Assembly (NCBI RefSeq): GCF_014851585.1
Contig: NZ_JACVAB010000008.1
Coordinates: 1 to 64,000 of the forward strand
Origin: Agrobacterium sp. AGB01
Lineage (GTDB): Bacteria; Pseudomonadota; Alphaproteobacteria; Rhizobiales; Rhizobiaceae
Direction: 5' to 3'
Length of the DNA: 64,000 bases
In this document: piece by piece, positions 52,518 to 62,281 of the stretch
How the letters are laid out: every line of letters begins with the position of its first letter
Position numbering within the stretch: position 1 is the first letter of the stretch
Position numbers and translations under genes: made by a program
Notes under the pieces: generated by a model
Database searches by the model: none
The model's input: the letters and a program-made list of their open reading frames with translations, nothing else
What the model was told of the DNA's origin: nothing

Positions 52518-52847
52518 TTAGTGCGACATGATCGGCTTGGGTTTCAAGTGGCCGCCGGAATCCGTATCAAAGATCCTGGTGATGTTGGGATTGCGCAAAG
52601 GCTTTCCACTATCGTCATGGATCAGATTCTGTTCCGAAACATAGGCGACATATTCCGTGTCATCGTTTTCGGCCAGCAAATGATAAAAGGGCTGGTCGCG
52701 TTCGGGACGGATTTCTGCCGGTATCGAGTTCCACCATTCTTCCGTATTGGAAAATTCCGCATCGACATCAAAGATAACGCCGCGGAAAGGAAATATCCTG
52801 TGACGAACCACTTCTCCGATCGTGAATTTTGCATTTCTTTGCTTCAT
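52518..52847 (-). CDS. hspQ: Heat shock protein HspQ
   Basis: 109 residues of the HspQ/YccV-type domain. It shows K-F-T-I-G-E-V-V-R-H-R-I-F-P-F-R-G-V-I-F-D-V-D near the N-terminus and P-F-Y-H-L-L-A-E-N near residue 55, both diagnostic. HspQ binds hemimethylated DNA in E. coli and affects DnaA and Lon-mediated proteolysis. The gene has its own strong terminator and lies downstream of an EamA transporter on the same strand. Confidence 0.92.
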   Translation of the reverse strand: MKQRNAKFTIGEVVRHRIFPFRGVIFDVDAEFSNTEEWWNSIPAEIRPERDQPFYHLLAENDDTEYVAYVSEQNLIHDDSGKPLRNPNITRIFDTDSGGHLKPKPIMSH

Positions 52848-52896
52848 GGCTGAAACATCCTTTCGAAGAATAATTTGGGACGTCTTGCTGCAGATA

Positions 52897-53835
52897 TCAA
52901 GTGTTTATGGTTTTTGGCCCTTTCATGCGTCGCCCGATTGGTGCTGTTGCAAGAATAACGCCGCTCATGACAAGAACGATCCCTATGGCGTGATAGGTTT
53001 CGAAAGTTTCGGCAAGAAAAAGCCAAGCCAGCACGATGGAAATTGGTGGCATGATGTAGAGCGTCACACCGGCCGTGGTGGGGCCAAACACCCGCACCGT
53101 GTGGGTAAAACACAGGAATGCCGCCAGTGATGCGATGAGAATGATGCCTGCCATCTTCATCCATGCGGTGGCGGTAACTGGCAGGCTGCCGCCTTGCGCA
53201 AACTCCACCACCGTTATCGGCAACAGCACCAGCGCGCCTGATGCGGCAATCAGGCCAAACAGGCTGAAGGACTTCAGCTTGTTGACGGCAGGTTTGCGCA
53301 GCAGCAGCGAATAAACTGCAAAGGCAATGGCGGCCGTCAGGATGCCGAAATCGCCAAGGTTGAAGTTGAGGTGCAGCAGCGCGTTGATATCACCCTTCAG
53401 CACAATGACGGTCACGCCGGCAAAAGCGATGATCATGCCGGCGACTTCCAGCGGGCGTATCGGCCGGTTCTGGAAAAAACGCTGGAAGATGATGATGAAC
53501 AGCGCCGATGTCGTGTAGATCAGCGTGCCGTTGGCAGCCGATGTGTAGTTCAGCGACCAGTAGACGACGCCACCGCAAATACCCATGCCGAGAAAACCGA
53601 TGACCAGCCACAGCATGCTGTTGTTGCGCACGAAGTCGATGCAGGCCTTGCGGTCGGCATAAACGAAGGGCGCCATGATGAGAGCCGATGCGGTCCAGCG
53701 AATGAAGGCGGTGGTGAACGGAGCGACTTCGCCAATCACGCCGCGGCCGAAAATGATGTTGGTGGCGAAACACAAGGGCGCAAGAAGGAAGATGACCCAG
53801 TCTAACAGCCGGGGTTGCGAGGTTTCTGCGCTCAT
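52897..53835 (-). CDS. EamA-family (DMT) transporter
   Basis: 312 residues with ten membrane helices in two EamA repeats. T-T-A-F-I-R-W-T-A-S-A-L and G-P-T-T-A-G-V-T-L-Y-I-M-P-P-I-S-I are typical. It is 49 bases upstream of hspQ and may be cotranscribed with it. The cargo is unknown. It is not closely similar to the EamA protein at 47.5 kb. Confidence 0.85.
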   Translation of the reverse strand: MSAETSQPRLLDWVIFLLAPLCFATNIIFGRGVIGEVAPFTTAFIRWTASALIMAPFVYADRKACIDFVRNNSMLWLVIGFLGMGICGGVVYWSLNYTSAANGTLIYTTSALFIIIFQRFFQNRPIRPLEVAGMIIAFAGVTVIVLKGDINALLHLNFNLGDFGILTAAIAFAVYSLLLRKPAVNKLKSFSLFGLIAASGALVLLPITVVEFAQGGSLPVTATAWMKMAGIILIASLAAFLCFTHTVRVFGPTTAGVTLYIMPPISIVLAWLFLAETFETYHAIGIVLVMSGVILATAPIGRRMKGPKTINT

Positions 53836-53927
53836 GTCTTGTATTCCACTTCAGGCAATGTCTGGCCATACGGCCAGTTCGCGTGTCGGTTTGTGCGACC
53901 CACGAATAAGAATTGAATTGATGCCAT

Positions 53928-53962
53928 AAAAAACGGCGGCCCGTGAGCCGCCGCTTAAAAAA
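53928..53962 (-). terminator. Bidirectional terminator after glnA
   Basis: GGCGGC-CCGTGA-GCCGCC forms a GC-rich stem, flanked by A-runs on one side and T-runs on the other strand. It lies 35 bases after the glnA stop and can serve both strands. Confidence 0.87.
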
Positions 53963-53996
53963 GAAATGCGCCGGCAGAGCCAGCGCATATCCATTA

Positions 53997-55406
53997 TCAA
54001 GCCGAGTAGTACATGTCGAATTCGACAGGATGCGGGGTCATTTCGAAACGCATGACTTCCTGCATCTTCAACTCGATGAAGCTGTCGATCTGGTCGTCAT
54101 CGAACACGCCGCCAGCCGTCAGGAACTTACGGTCCTTGTCGAGGCTTTCAAGCGCTTCACGCAACGAGCCGCAGACGGTTGGGATCTTCTTCAGTTCCTT
54201 TGCAGGAAGATCGTAGAGATCCTTGTCCATTGGCTTGCCAGGATGGATCTTGTTCTTGATGCCGTCGAGACCAGCCATCAGCATTGCTGCGAAACCGAGG
54301 TACGGGTTCTGTGTCGGGTCCGGGAAGCGAACTTCGACGCGCTTTGCCTTCGGGTTGGAGCCGAATGGAATACGGCACGAAGCAGAACGGTTACGAGCGG
54401 AGTATGCCAGCAGAACAGGCGCTTCATAACCTGGAACCAGACGCTTGTAGGAGTTGGTTGTCGGGTTGGTGAAGGCGTTGATGGCCTTGGCGTGCTTGAT
54501 GATGCCGCCGATGTAGTACAGGCAGCTTTCAGACAGACCTGCATATTCGTCGCCAGCGAAGGTTGGCTTGCCGCCCTTCCAGATGGACTGGTGAACGTGC
54601 ATGCCCGAACCGTTGTCACCGAAGATTGGCTTCGGCATGAAGGTTGCGGTCTTGCCGTAAGCGTTGGCAACCTGGTGCACGACATATTTGTAGATCTGCA
54701 TCTTGTCGGCGCTGTGAACCAGCGTGTCGAACTTCACACCAAGTTCGTGCTGTGCAGATGCCACTTCGTGGTGATGCTTTTCAACGACAACGCCCATTTC
54801 CGAGAGAACCGTGAGCATTTCGGAACGCATGTCCTGCAGGCTGTCGATCGGCGGAACAGGGAAGTAACCACCCTTGACGCGCGGACGGTGGCCGAGGTTG
54901 CCTGTCTCATAATCGGTGTCGTCGTTGGACGGCAGCTCGGAAGAATCAAGCTTGAAGCCGGTGTTGTACGGGTCGGCCTTGTACTTGACGTCGTCGAAGA
55001 CGAAAAATTCTGGCTCAGGGCCAACGAAAACCGTGTCGCCGATACCGGATGCCTTGAGGTAGGCTTCTGCCTTCTTGGCAGTGCCGCGTGGGTCGCGGTT
55101 GTAGGATTCACCCGAGACAGGGTCGAGAATGTCGCAAAGGATGACCATGGTGGACTGTGCGAAGAACGGGTCCATGTGAACCGTCGCAGGGTCGGGCATC
55201 AGAACCATGTCGGATTCGTTGATAGCCTTCCAGCCGGCAATAGACGAGCCGTCAAACATTACGCCATCTGCAAACATGTCTTCGTCAACACAGACAACGT
55301 CCATGGTAACGTGTTGCAGCTTGCCCTTCGGGTCCGTGAAGCGCAGATCGACGAACTTGACGTCGTTGTCCTTGATCTGTTTCAAGATATCATTTGCAGT
55401 CGTCAT
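53997..55406 (-). CDS. glnA: Glutamine synthetase type I
   Basis: 469 residues, the usual GSI length. Seen motifs include the latch D-G-S-S-I near residue 53, the ATP-binding [16 protein letters not shown] and N-R-S-A-S-C-R-I-P near 345. D-L-Y-D-L-P carries the Tyr that is adenylylated to switch the enzyme off. It makes glutamine from glutamate and ammonia. It is downstream of glnB with a 74-base gap, so both are made from the glnB promoter and probably also from processing at the hairpin between them. Confidence 0.97.
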   Translation of the reverse strand: MTTANDILKQIKDNDVKFVDLRFTDPKGKLQHVTMDVVCVDEDMFADGVMFDGSSIAGWKAINESDMVLMPDPATVHMDPFFAQSTMVILCDILDPVSGESYNRDPRGTAKKAEAYLKASGIGDTVFVGPEPEFFVFDDVKYKADPYNTGFKLDSSELPSNDDTDYETGNLGHRPRVKGGYFPVPPIDSLQDMRSEMLTVLSEMGVVVEKHHHEVASAQHELGVKFDTLVHSADKMQIYKYVVHQVANAYGKTATFMPKPIFGDNGSGMHVHQSIWKGGKPTFAGDEYAGLSESCLYYIGGIIKHAKAINAFTNPTTNSYKRLVPGYEAPVLLAYSARNRSASCRIPFGSNPKAKRVEVRFPDPTQNPYLGFAAMLMAGLDGIKNKIHPGKPMDKDLYDLPAKELKKIPTVCGSLREALESLDKDRKFLTAGGVFDDDQIDSFIELKMQEVMRFEMTPHPVEFDMYYSA

Positions 55407-55448
55407 TTTAAGGTTTTCCTTGAGTGTGGGATGACGAGGTGGCGATTT

Positions 55449-55474
55449 ACCTGAGCCAGTTTCCGGACTCAGGT
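55449..55474. promoter_or_regulatory. Hairpin between glnB and glnA
   Basis: ACCTGAG and CTCAGGT form a 7-bp stem in the gap. The T-run lies on the plus-strand side, that is, before the hairpin in the direction of glnBA transcription, so it should not terminate that transcript. It may stabilise the glnA message. Confidence 0.5.
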
Positions 55475-55480
55475 GCTTTT

Positions 55481-55963
<483 letters not shown>

Positions 55964-55967
55964 TCAA

Positions 55968-55983
55968 AAAACAGTACTGTTTT
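55968..55983. promoter_or_regulatory. 16-bp perfect palindrome upstream of glnB
   Basis: AAAACAGTACTGTTTT is self-complementary. It lies about 80 bases upstream of the sigma-54 site, next to the NtrC-like half site. It may be an operator, either for glnB or for the divergent gene; the binding protein is unknown. Confidence 0.45.
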
Positions 55984-55997
55984 GCCAAAAATGGTGC
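55984..55997 (-). promoter_or_regulatory. NtrC-type site candidate
   Basis: On the minus strand GCACCATTTTTGGC matches one full half and part of the other of an NtrC site (GCACC-N5-GGTGC). It is about 100 bases upstream of the sigma-54 promoter, a normal enhancer distance. Confidence 0.45.
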
Positions 55998-56166
55998 GTT
56001 AATGTGTCATTATTTCGTATTTTCGATATGAATTTTCGCCGGTTTATATATTGCTAATTGCAGCGTCATTTGATGAAAATGTAGTCAATTGCGTATAATT
56101 TGGGCGAAATGGCTTGCCTGTTTTATGCACATTGATTTGGCAGCCAAATTGCTATCAATATTAAGC

Positions 56167-57642
56167 ATGAAGTTTTCTACTCGCAATTGCCTTTATAGCC
56201 CTGCTGCCATGACTGCCATCGACAAGGATGCTGCCGATAGTGGGCTTTCCTCCTTTGCGCTGATGGAGCGGGCAGGGCAGGCGATATCCGCACTGGTGCT
56301 GCGCCATTACCCAGAGGCTGGGCGTTACATCGTGCTGTGCGGGCCGGGCAATAATGGCGGCGATGGTTATGTGGCGGCGGCCGCCCTTGCTGCCTGCGGT
56401 GCTGCACCGCTTGTATTCCATTTGGGGGATCAGGGCAGGCTCTCCGGTGATGCGCGGCGCGCCATGCTGGCTTGTCCCATCAAAAGCAAACCGGTGGAAA
56501 GCTATACGCCTGAAATCGGCGATGTGGTTGTTGATGCGCTGTTTGGGGCAGGGTTGTCACGTGATGTGCCAGAAACCGTGGCGGCGCTGTTTGAGACGAT
56601 CAACGGCTTGCAGTTGGATGTGGTGGCCGCCGATCTTCCTTCGGGTGTCTGTGGCAGACGTGGCACGATTTTAGGTGCGGCGCTGAAAGCCCGCCACACC
56701 GTAACCTTCATGGCGCTCAAACCCGGTCACCTGCTGATGCCGGGGCGGGAACTGGCTGGTGACATTGAGGTGTTTGATATCGGCATTCCCCAGCGCATTC
56801 TCGAGCGACATAACGACCGGCTGGCGAAAAATGACCCGTTGTTCTGGCAGGACCATCTGGCGCGTCCCGGTTCTGCGTCGCACAAGTTCACACGCGGGCA
56901 TCTGACGGTCTTTTCCGGGCCGCAATATGCCACTGGTGCTGCAAGGCTTTCGGCGGGTGCCGGTTTGAAAACCGGTGCTGGCCTTGTGACTATTGCTGCA
57001 CCGTCCGACGCCCTGCCGGTTCTGGCAGCGACGCTGACCGCAGTGATGCTGACGGCAATCGACACTGTGCAGCATTTGCAGGACTGGCTGACGGACAGCC
57101 GTCATGCGACCTTTGTCATTGGTCCCGGTTTTTCGGATCTGCAGAAGATCCGCCAGTTCGTGCCTGAGTTGGCTGACAAGGCGCTGGTGCTGGATGCAGA
57201 CGCGATTACTGCCTTTCGTGATGAGACGGATTTGCTGTTTGACGTGTTTGCCAGCGCGCAGGCACCACGGGTGATGACGCCACATGGGGGTGAATTTGCC
57301 CGGTTGTTTCCCGACATTGCTGGCGATGATCAACTGAGCAAGGTTGAGAAGGCGCGGGCAGCTAGCGCCCGTTCGCATGCGGTTGTGGTCTACAAGGGTG
57401 CCGATACGGTGATTGCCGCGCCGGATGGCCGGGCACTGATCAATGCGAACGCGCCGCCCAATCTGGCGACGGCTGGTTCCGGCGATGTGCTGTCGGGCAT
57501 TGTCGGCGGCCTGCTGGCGCAGGGCGTGCCAGCCTTTGAGGCGGCGGCAGCGGCGGTGTGGTTGCATGGTGAGGCGGGGCAGAGGGCCGGTCACGGCAGT
57601 ACGGCAGAAGACATTCTGGCCGCCGTCAAACCCTATTTGTAA
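56167..57642 (+). CDS. nnr: Bifunctional NAD(P)H-hydrate epimerase/dehydratase
   Basis: 491 residues, the usual fused length. The N-terminal YjeF-N epimerase domain (about 10-210) has G-P-G-N-N-G-G-D-G-Y-V-A. The C-terminal ADP/ATP-dependent dehydratase domain (about 230-485) has T-P-H-G-G-E-F-A-R and N-L-A-T-A-G-S-G-D-V-L-S-G, with the catalytic G-x-G-D. It repairs damaged NADHX and NADPHX. I prefer the ATG at 56167; upstream residues to 56089 do not look like protein. It is divergent from glnB. Confidence 0.93.
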   Translation: MKFSTRNCLYSPAAMTAIDKDAADSGLSSFALMERAGQAISALVLRHYPEAGRYIVLCGPGNNGGDGYVAAAALAACGAAPLVFHLGDQGRLSGDARRAMLACPIKSKPVESYTPEIGDVVVDALFGAGLSRDVPETVAALFETINGLQLDVVAADLPSGVCGRRGTILGAALKARHTVTFMALKPGHLLMPGRELAGDIEVFDIGIPQRILERHNDRLAKNDPLFWQDHLARPGSASHKFTRGHLTVFSGPQYATGAARLSAGAGLKTGAGLVTIAAPSDALPVLAATLTAVMLTAIDTVQHLQDWLTDSRHATFVIGPGFSDLQKIRQFVPELADKALVLDADAITAFRDETDLLFDVFASAQAPRVMTPHGGEFARLFPDIAGDDQLSKVEKARAASARSHAVVVYKGADTVIAAPDGRALINANAPPNLATAGSGDVLSGIVGGLLAQGVPAFEAAAAAVWLHGEAGQRAGHGSTAEDILAAVKPYL

Positions 57643-57734
57643 TGCGCCTTATCGTTGTTTTCATTTGCGGCTTTTGCCGCTCTGCCCCTGTTGGTGTGGC
57701 CCATGTCAATCTGGGCCAATTCAGTATGTCAGGT

Positions 57735-58772
57735 TCAGTGCGGTCCGGACATGAAGGCAATCGGTTCCTTGCGCAGCGATGACACCACAATCTTGCGTTC
57801 CGCACGCTCCTGCTGCGGTGAACGATTGTAGATTTCGCGATAACACTTGGAAAAATGCGATGCGGAGACAAAACCGCAGGCCACGGCAACCTCGACCACC
57901 GGCATGGCCGACTGCACCAGCAGATGGCGCGCCCGGTCAAGGCGAATTTCAAGGTAATAACGGGCCGGTGAGCGGCCCATTTCCTGCCGGAACAGTCGCT
58001 CCACCTGACGGCGGGACAGATCAGCGCCATCGGCAATATCAAGCAGCGATAGCGGTTCGGACAGATTGCTTTCCATCAGTTCGATGATCGACAGCACCTT
58101 GCTGTTTTGTACGCCTAGTCGGGCTCGCAGCGGCAGGCGCTGACGGTCACGCGGGTTGCGCACCCGGTCAGTCAATTGCTGTTCGCAGACGCGGTTGACG
58201 AGGTTGTCGCCAAAATCCTGTCCGATCAGGTTCAGCATCATGTCCAGCGAGGCCGTGCCACCGGCGCAGGTGTAGATGTTGCTGTCGACCTCGTAGAGGT
58301 CGGCATAGACCTCAACCTGCGGAAAGTTTTCCGAAAAGCCGGGCAGGTTTTCCCAGTGGATCGCGCAGCGCTTGCCATTCAGCAGGCCGGCCTGCGCCAG
58401 GATATGGGCGGCGGTACAGAGGCTGCCGACCGAGATGCCGCGGTTATAGGCTTCGCGCAGCCAGGCATTCACGGACTTGTTGTGATACTGCTCTATATCG
58501 ATGCCCGAACAGACGATGACCATGTTGGAGCGCTTGTCACCGCTCAGATTGCGACGCTCGTCGGCGAGCGAGGTATCGACATCAAGAGAGATACCGGCGG
58601 AGGACTGGACCTTCAGCCCGTCAGCGGAGGCCAGTCGCCATTCATAGGCATCGTAGCCCAGCATTCTGTTGGCTATTCGCAATGTCTCAACTGCGCCCAT
58701 GAAGGGCAGCATCGTAAATTGAGGAACGAGAAAAAAGACTATCGAGCGTTTTTTCGGGCCGATTTTGCTCAT
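57735..58772 (-). CDS. GlxA-family transcriptional regulator (DJ-1/PfpI plus AraC HTH)
   Basis: 345 residues. An N-terminal DJ-1/PfpI-like domain (about 10-185) has S-L-C-T-A-A-H-I-L-A-Q-A-G-L-L, the nucleophile-elbow region. The C-terminal AraC-type DNA-binding domain (about 230-320) has two helix-turn-helix units, with D-L-S-R-R-Q-V-E-R-L-F-R and G-F-V-S-A-S-H-F-S-K-C-Y-R. This is the layout of GbdR/ArgR-type regulators of choline, betaine and arginine catabolism. The ATG at 58772 has GGAG 10 bases upstream; ATG 58781 is an alternative. It is convergent with the NAD(P)HX repair gene. Confidence 0.88.
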   Translation of the reverse strand: MSKIGPKKRSIVFFLVPQFTMLPFMGAVETLRIANRMLGYDAYEWRLASADGLKVQSSAGISLDVDTSLADERRNLSGDKRSNMVIVCSGIDIEQYHNKSVNAWLREAYNRGISVGSLCTAAHILAQAGLLNGKRCAIHWENLPGFSENFPQVEVYADLYEVDSNIYTCAGGTASLDMMLNLIGQDFGDNLVNRVCEQQLTDRVRNPRDRQRLPLRARLGVQNSKVLSIIELMESNLSEPLSLLDIADGADLSRRQVERLFRQEMGRSPARYYLEIRLDRARHLLVQSAMPVVEVAVACGFVSASHFSKCYREIYNRSPQQERAERKIVVSSLRKEPIAFMSGPH

Positions 58773-59183
58773 AGTGTCCATGCTCCGTTGCGAAAGCACA
58801 ATTCCTTGCTTGGAAACCTTGAACTGGATATCCAGTTTGCGACATTATAATAGCAAACCACGCCAATGAGCGACAATTTTTAATTTTTATGCGGCCAAAT
58901 TATACAGGCAAAATGCAACGCATCCAAAATAGGCAACGGCGAGATTAAAATCGCGCCTTGAGAGTTCATTTTGCAGGCATTTCCTGTGTTTTACACTCAG
59001 GATATTTGATGAATGGCAGATTGCCGCTGTCTGCATCTTCCACGCGAGAAACTTGATGCCTCTCAATTTGGCACAAGGGGCTGGATTGCGTAAATGCGAC
59101 ATGGGCAATTGGGTTGCGCGCGAGGAGATGATTGGGCGTGTTGAGTGAGCAGACGTCGATTGTTGCGTCTTCGGAGCTCTCGG
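58773..59183. other. Gene-free region upstream of the GlxA-type regulator
   Basis: About 400 bases. The first 130 bases are AT-rich and should hold the regulator promoter. A minus-strand frame covers part of it but starts inside a repeat and lacks protein character. Nothing else is clear. Confidence 0.45.
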
Positions 59184-59270
59184 CGTCATCCTAGGGCTTG
59201 TCCCTAGGATCCAAACGATCAACCCAGACCGCCATATGATTAGATCCTAGGGACAAGCCCTAGGATGACG
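59184..59270. repeat. REP-doublet-like palindromic repeat, family C copy 3
   Basis: 87 bases. CGTCATCCTAGGGCTTGTCCCTAGGATC on the left is repeated as its exact inverse on the right, and each arm is itself a hairpin around CCTAGGG-CTTG-TCCCTAGG. This is the most perfect copy of the family. Confidence 0.87.
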
Positions 59271-59358
59271 AAGGTCGGGTGAGACTGTATGCGCCCTGGC
59301 ATCTGCAATCATCGGCCGAAAGCCGCTGAACCGTTTCCGGCCGATGATGATGCCGTCG

Positions 59359-60396
59359 TTAAGACAGGCAATCCTTGATCGAGGTGGCGATGCCGCGCAT
59401 CAGGTCGAAATAAAGCGAAGGGCCTTCTTTGAACGTTGCTGCTTCCGGATCCAGCGTTCCGGACTTGGCGTCAGTGCCTTCGGTCACGACCCTGACCAGC
59501 TTTGGTTCGAACTGCGGTTCTGCAAACACGCAGGTCGCATTCAAGCTCTTGATTTTGTCGTGGATCTGGCGCACGCGGTCGGCACCGGGCATGGTTTCCG
59601 GGCTGACGGTGATGGAGCCGGCAACACGCACCTTATAGCGGTGTTCGAAATACTGGTAGGCATCGTGGAACACCACAAATGGCTTGTCCTTGACCGGTTC
59701 AAGCGTCGTAGCAAGCTCGGTGTCGAGCTTGTCGAGGTTCTCCATCAGTTTCTTGGCGTTTTCCTGATATTTGGCGGCATTGGACGGGTCTGCCTGAATA
59801 AGCGTCGTTTCAATGGCAGCGGCCATGGCCTTGGCATTCATCGGGTCCAGCCACAGATGCATGTCATATTCGCCGTGGTCGTGGCCAGCATGATCATGAC
59901 CGGCGTGATCATGACCTTCCTCGGCCTCTTGGGCGTGTTCGCCGTCCTTGTGTTCACCCTCTTCATGCGCATGGTCGTGGCCTTCATCACCATGGGCATG
60001 CTCACCGTGGCCTTCATCACCGTGGTCGTGGGCTTCAAAAGCGCCGCCTTCACGGAATTTCAACTTTTCCAGACCCTTGGCATCTTCCAGCTCAATGACT
60101 GTTGCCTTGGTGGCCAAAGCCTCAAGCGGCTTTTCCAGGAAGGCTTCCAGACCGTGACCAACCCAGAACACCACATCGGCGTCTTGCAGCGTCTTGGCGT
60201 TGGATGGCTTCAGACTATATGTGTGCGGGGAGGCTGCGCCTTCAACGATGAGTTTGGGTTCGCCAACACCGTCCATGACCGCCGCGACCAGCGAATGAAT
60301 GGGCTTTATCGACACAACGACATTGGGGGCAGCCATGGCGCTGGAATAGCTGAAAACGCTGGCAGACAGGCAAAGCAGGGCAGTGATTGAACGCAT
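59359..60396 (-). CDS. znuA: Zinc ABC transporter substrate-binding protein ZnuA
   Basis: 345 residues with a signal peptide ending S-S-A-M-A at about residue 22. The His that opens the zinc site is in K-P-I-H-S-L. A very His/Asp/Glu-rich loop of about 60 residues (H-D-H-G-D-E-G-H-G-E-H and similar) precedes D-M-H-L-W-L-D-P, which holds another ligand His. It delivers Zn to ZnuB in the inner membrane. GAGGTCC precedes the ATG. It is divergent from znuC across about 100 bases with two Zur-type sites. Confidence 0.95.
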   Translation of the reverse strand: MRSITALLCLSASVFSYSSAMAAPNVVVSIKPIHSLVAAVMDGVGEPKLIVEGAASPHTYSLKPSNAKTLQDADVVFWVGHGLEAFLEKPLEALATKATVIELEDAKGLEKLKFREGGAFEAHDHGDEGHGEHAHGDEGHDHAHEEGEHKDGEHAQEAEEGHDHAGHDHAGHDHGEYDMHLWLDPMNAKAMAAAIETTLIQADPSNAAKYQENAKKLMENLDKLDTELATTLEPVKDKPFVVFHDAYQYFEHRYKVRVAGSITVSPETMPGADRVRQIHDKIKSLNATCVFAEPQFEPKLVRVVTEGTDAKSGTLDPEAATFKEGPSLYFDLMRGIATSIKDCLS

Positions 60397-60416
60397 GTTG
60401 GACCTCTTGCAGACAG

Positions 60417-60433
60417 ATGTAATGTTATTACAT
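60417..60433. promoter_or_regulatory. Zur box 1 between znuA and znuC
   Basis: ATGTAATGTTATTACAT is a near-perfect palindrome of the alphaproteobacterial Zur type, placed about 20 bases upstream of znuA. It fits repression of znuA by the Zur protein encoded in the same locus. Confidence 0.75.
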
Positions 60434-60441
60434 ATATTGAT

Positions 60442-60458
60442 GTGATGCTATAACGTAT
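60442..60458. promoter_or_regulatory. Zur box 2 candidate
   Basis: GTGATGCTATAACGTAT is a weaker palindrome that resembles box 1 (TGATG-CTATA-ACGTA) and lies about 40 bases upstream of znuC, so it may control the znuCB-zur side. Confidence 0.5.
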
Positions 60459-60498
60459 GCAATAAGCATCTGCAACAACGACTTTGGAAAAAAAACGA

Positions 60499-61461
60499 AT
60501 GCTCCATACCCCCGGCAAAAACGACAACAGGCTGGTGCGCCTTCATGGTGCCGGCATTTATCGCGGCAATCGCTGGCTTGTCCGCAATGTCGGCTTTTCA
60601 GTTGGACGGGGGGAGATTGTCACGCTGATCGGCCCCAATGGGTCTGGCAAATCCACCACGGCAAAAATGGCGATCGGTGTGTTGAAACCATCGGAAGGCC
60701 GGGTGGAGCGCAATGGCGATCTGAAGATCGGTTACGTGCCGCAAAAGCTGTCCGTTGACTGGACAATGCCATTGACCGTGCGGCGGCTGATTACCCTGAC
60801 TGGCAATCTACCTGCCAAGGAGATTGACCGGGCGCTGGATGCGACCGGCATTTTGCATCTGTCGCGGGCCGAGGTGCAGCATCTCTCGGGCGGGGAGTTC
60901 CAGCGTGCGCTGCTGGCGCGTGCCATTGCCCGCAAGCCGGACCTGCTGGTGCTGGACGAGCCTGTGCAGGGGGTGGATTTCGCTGGCGAGATCGCGCTGT
61001 ATGACTTGATTAAAAACATAAAGAAAACAACCAACTGCGGCATTCTGCTGATTTCGCATGATCTGCATGTGGTGATGGCCGAAACCGATACGGTGATTTG
61101 TCTCAACGGCCATGTGTGCTGCACCGGCACGCCACAGGCGGTTAGCCAGAGCCCGGAATATATGCGGTTGTTCGGCACGGCTGCGGCCAAGACGCTTGCG
61201 GTTTACAGCCACCATCACGACCATACCCATCTGCCTGATGGGCGTGTGCAGCACAGTGACGGTTCGATAACCGAACATTGCCATCCCGATGACGGACATC
61301 ATCATGGTGAGCATGACCACGCCGATCATGACCATGCCCATGATCATGGCGACGGTTGCGGCTGTGGAAACCACGATCACGACCATAGTCGTGGCGAAGG
61401 TCATGCCCATAACCACGACCATCAGCATCAGCAGACTGACGGGAGCCACAAACATGTTTGA
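60499..61461 (+). CDS. znuC: Zinc ABC transporter ATP-binding protein ZnuC with His-rich tail
   Basis: 320 residues. Walker A GPNGSGKST, signature LSGGEFQRALLARAI and Walker B LLVLDEP are intact. After the ATPase core (about 240 residues) comes a tail of about 80 residues packed with His and Asp (many H-D-H, H-H-x-H), plus C-G-C-G. E. coli ZnuC has no such tail. It may buffer or sense zinc on the cytoplasmic side. I chose the ATG at 60499; a TTG at 60484 is possible. Confidence 0.93.
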   Translation: MLHTPGKNDNRLVRLHGAGIYRGNRWLVRNVGFSVGRGEIVTLIGPNGSGKSTTAKMAIGVLKPSEGRVERNGDLKIGYVPQKLSVDWTMPLTVRRLITLTGNLPAKEIDRALDATGILHLSRAEVQHLSGGEFQRALLARAIARKPDLLVLDEPVQGVDFAGEIALYDLIKNIKKTTNCGILLISHDLHVVMAETDTVICLNGHVCCTGTPQAVSQSPEYMRLFGTAAAKTLAVYSHHHDHTHLPDGRVQHSDGSITEHCHPDDGHHHGEHDHADHDHAHDHGDGCGCGNHDHDHSRGEGHAHNHDHQHQQTDGSHKHV

Positions 61462-62281
61462 CGACTTTTTTATCCGGGCAATCGTGGCTGGTCTCGGCAT
61501 CGCCTTGATGACCGGCCCTTTGGGCTGCTTTGTCGTCTGGCGGCGCATGGCCTATTTCGGCGATACGATGGCGCATTCGGCACTGCTGGGCGTGGCACTT
61601 TCACTGATGTTTGAACTCAATCTGATTGTCAGCGTGTTCTTCGTCGCTACTCTGGTGTCGCTGCTGTTGCTGTTCTTGCAGCGCCGTCAGGCGCTGTCCG
61701 CCGACGCGCTGCTTGGCATTCTCTCGCATTCGGCGCTGGCCTTCGGTCTGGTGCTGGTCGCCTTCATGACATGGGTGCGTATCGACCTCATTGCCTTCCT
61801 GTTCGGTGACATTCTGGCGGTCACGACAAGCGATATCCAGATGATCTGGGGCGGCGGCATTCTGGTGATCTGCGCGATCATCTATCTGTGGAAACCGCTG
61901 CTTGCTTCTACCGTCAATGCAGAACTGGCTGAAGCGGAAGGTTTGAAGCCGGAGCGCACCAAGCTGTTTTTCATGCTGCTGATGGCGCTGGTGATTGCCA
62001 TTGCCATGAAGATTGTCGGTATCATGCTGATTACGTCACTATTGATCATTCCGGCGGCGGCGGCACGGCGCTTTTCCTCCACACCGGAAATGATGGCGAT
62101 TTTTTCCGCCCTGATCGGCATGGTGGCGGTGATTGGCGGCCTGTTTGGATCACTTCACTTTGATACGCCGTCCGGACCGTCAATCGTGGTTGCAGCGGTG
62201 GTTCTTTTTGTTCTAAGTCTGCTGCCGGCGCCCGGCAGAAACCGCGATGCCCGTCCATTGAATGAAGGAGGTTCATCATGA
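61454..62281 (+). CDS. znuB: Zinc ABC transporter permease ZnuB
   Basis: 275 residues with about eight membrane helices of the ABC-3 family. G-D-T-M-A-H-S-A-L-L-G near residue 40 and G-I-M-L-I-T-S-L-L-I-I-P-A-A-A-A-R near 200 are conserved. The ATG at 61454 overlaps the znuC stop by eight bases, and the stop overlaps zur by four (ATGA). The longer frame upstream is inside the His tail of znuC. Confidence 0.93.
   Translation: MFDDFFIRAIVAGLGIALMTGPLGCFVVWRRMAYFGDTMAHSALLGVALSLMFELNLIVSVFFVATLVSLLLLFLQRRQALSADALLGILSHSALAFGLVLVAFMTWVRIDLIAFLFGDILAVTTSDIQMIWGGGILVICAIIYLWKPLLASTVNAELAEAEGLKPERTKLFFMLLMALVIAIAMKIVGIMLITSLLIIPAAAARRFSSTPEMMAIFSALIGMVAVIGGLFGSLHFDTPSGPSIVVAAVVLFVLSLLPAPGRNRDARPLNEGGSS

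Noticed and set aside
53943..55454. 503-aa plus-strand frame across glnA
   Set aside because: It is antisense to glnA, follows its codon pattern and has no domain.
58887..59222. 111-aa minus-strand frame
   Set aside because: It starts inside a family C repeat and has no protein-like composition or ribosome-binding site.
59344..60390. 348-aa plus-strand frame opposite znuA
   Set aside because: It is a shadow of the His-rich znuA coding strand.
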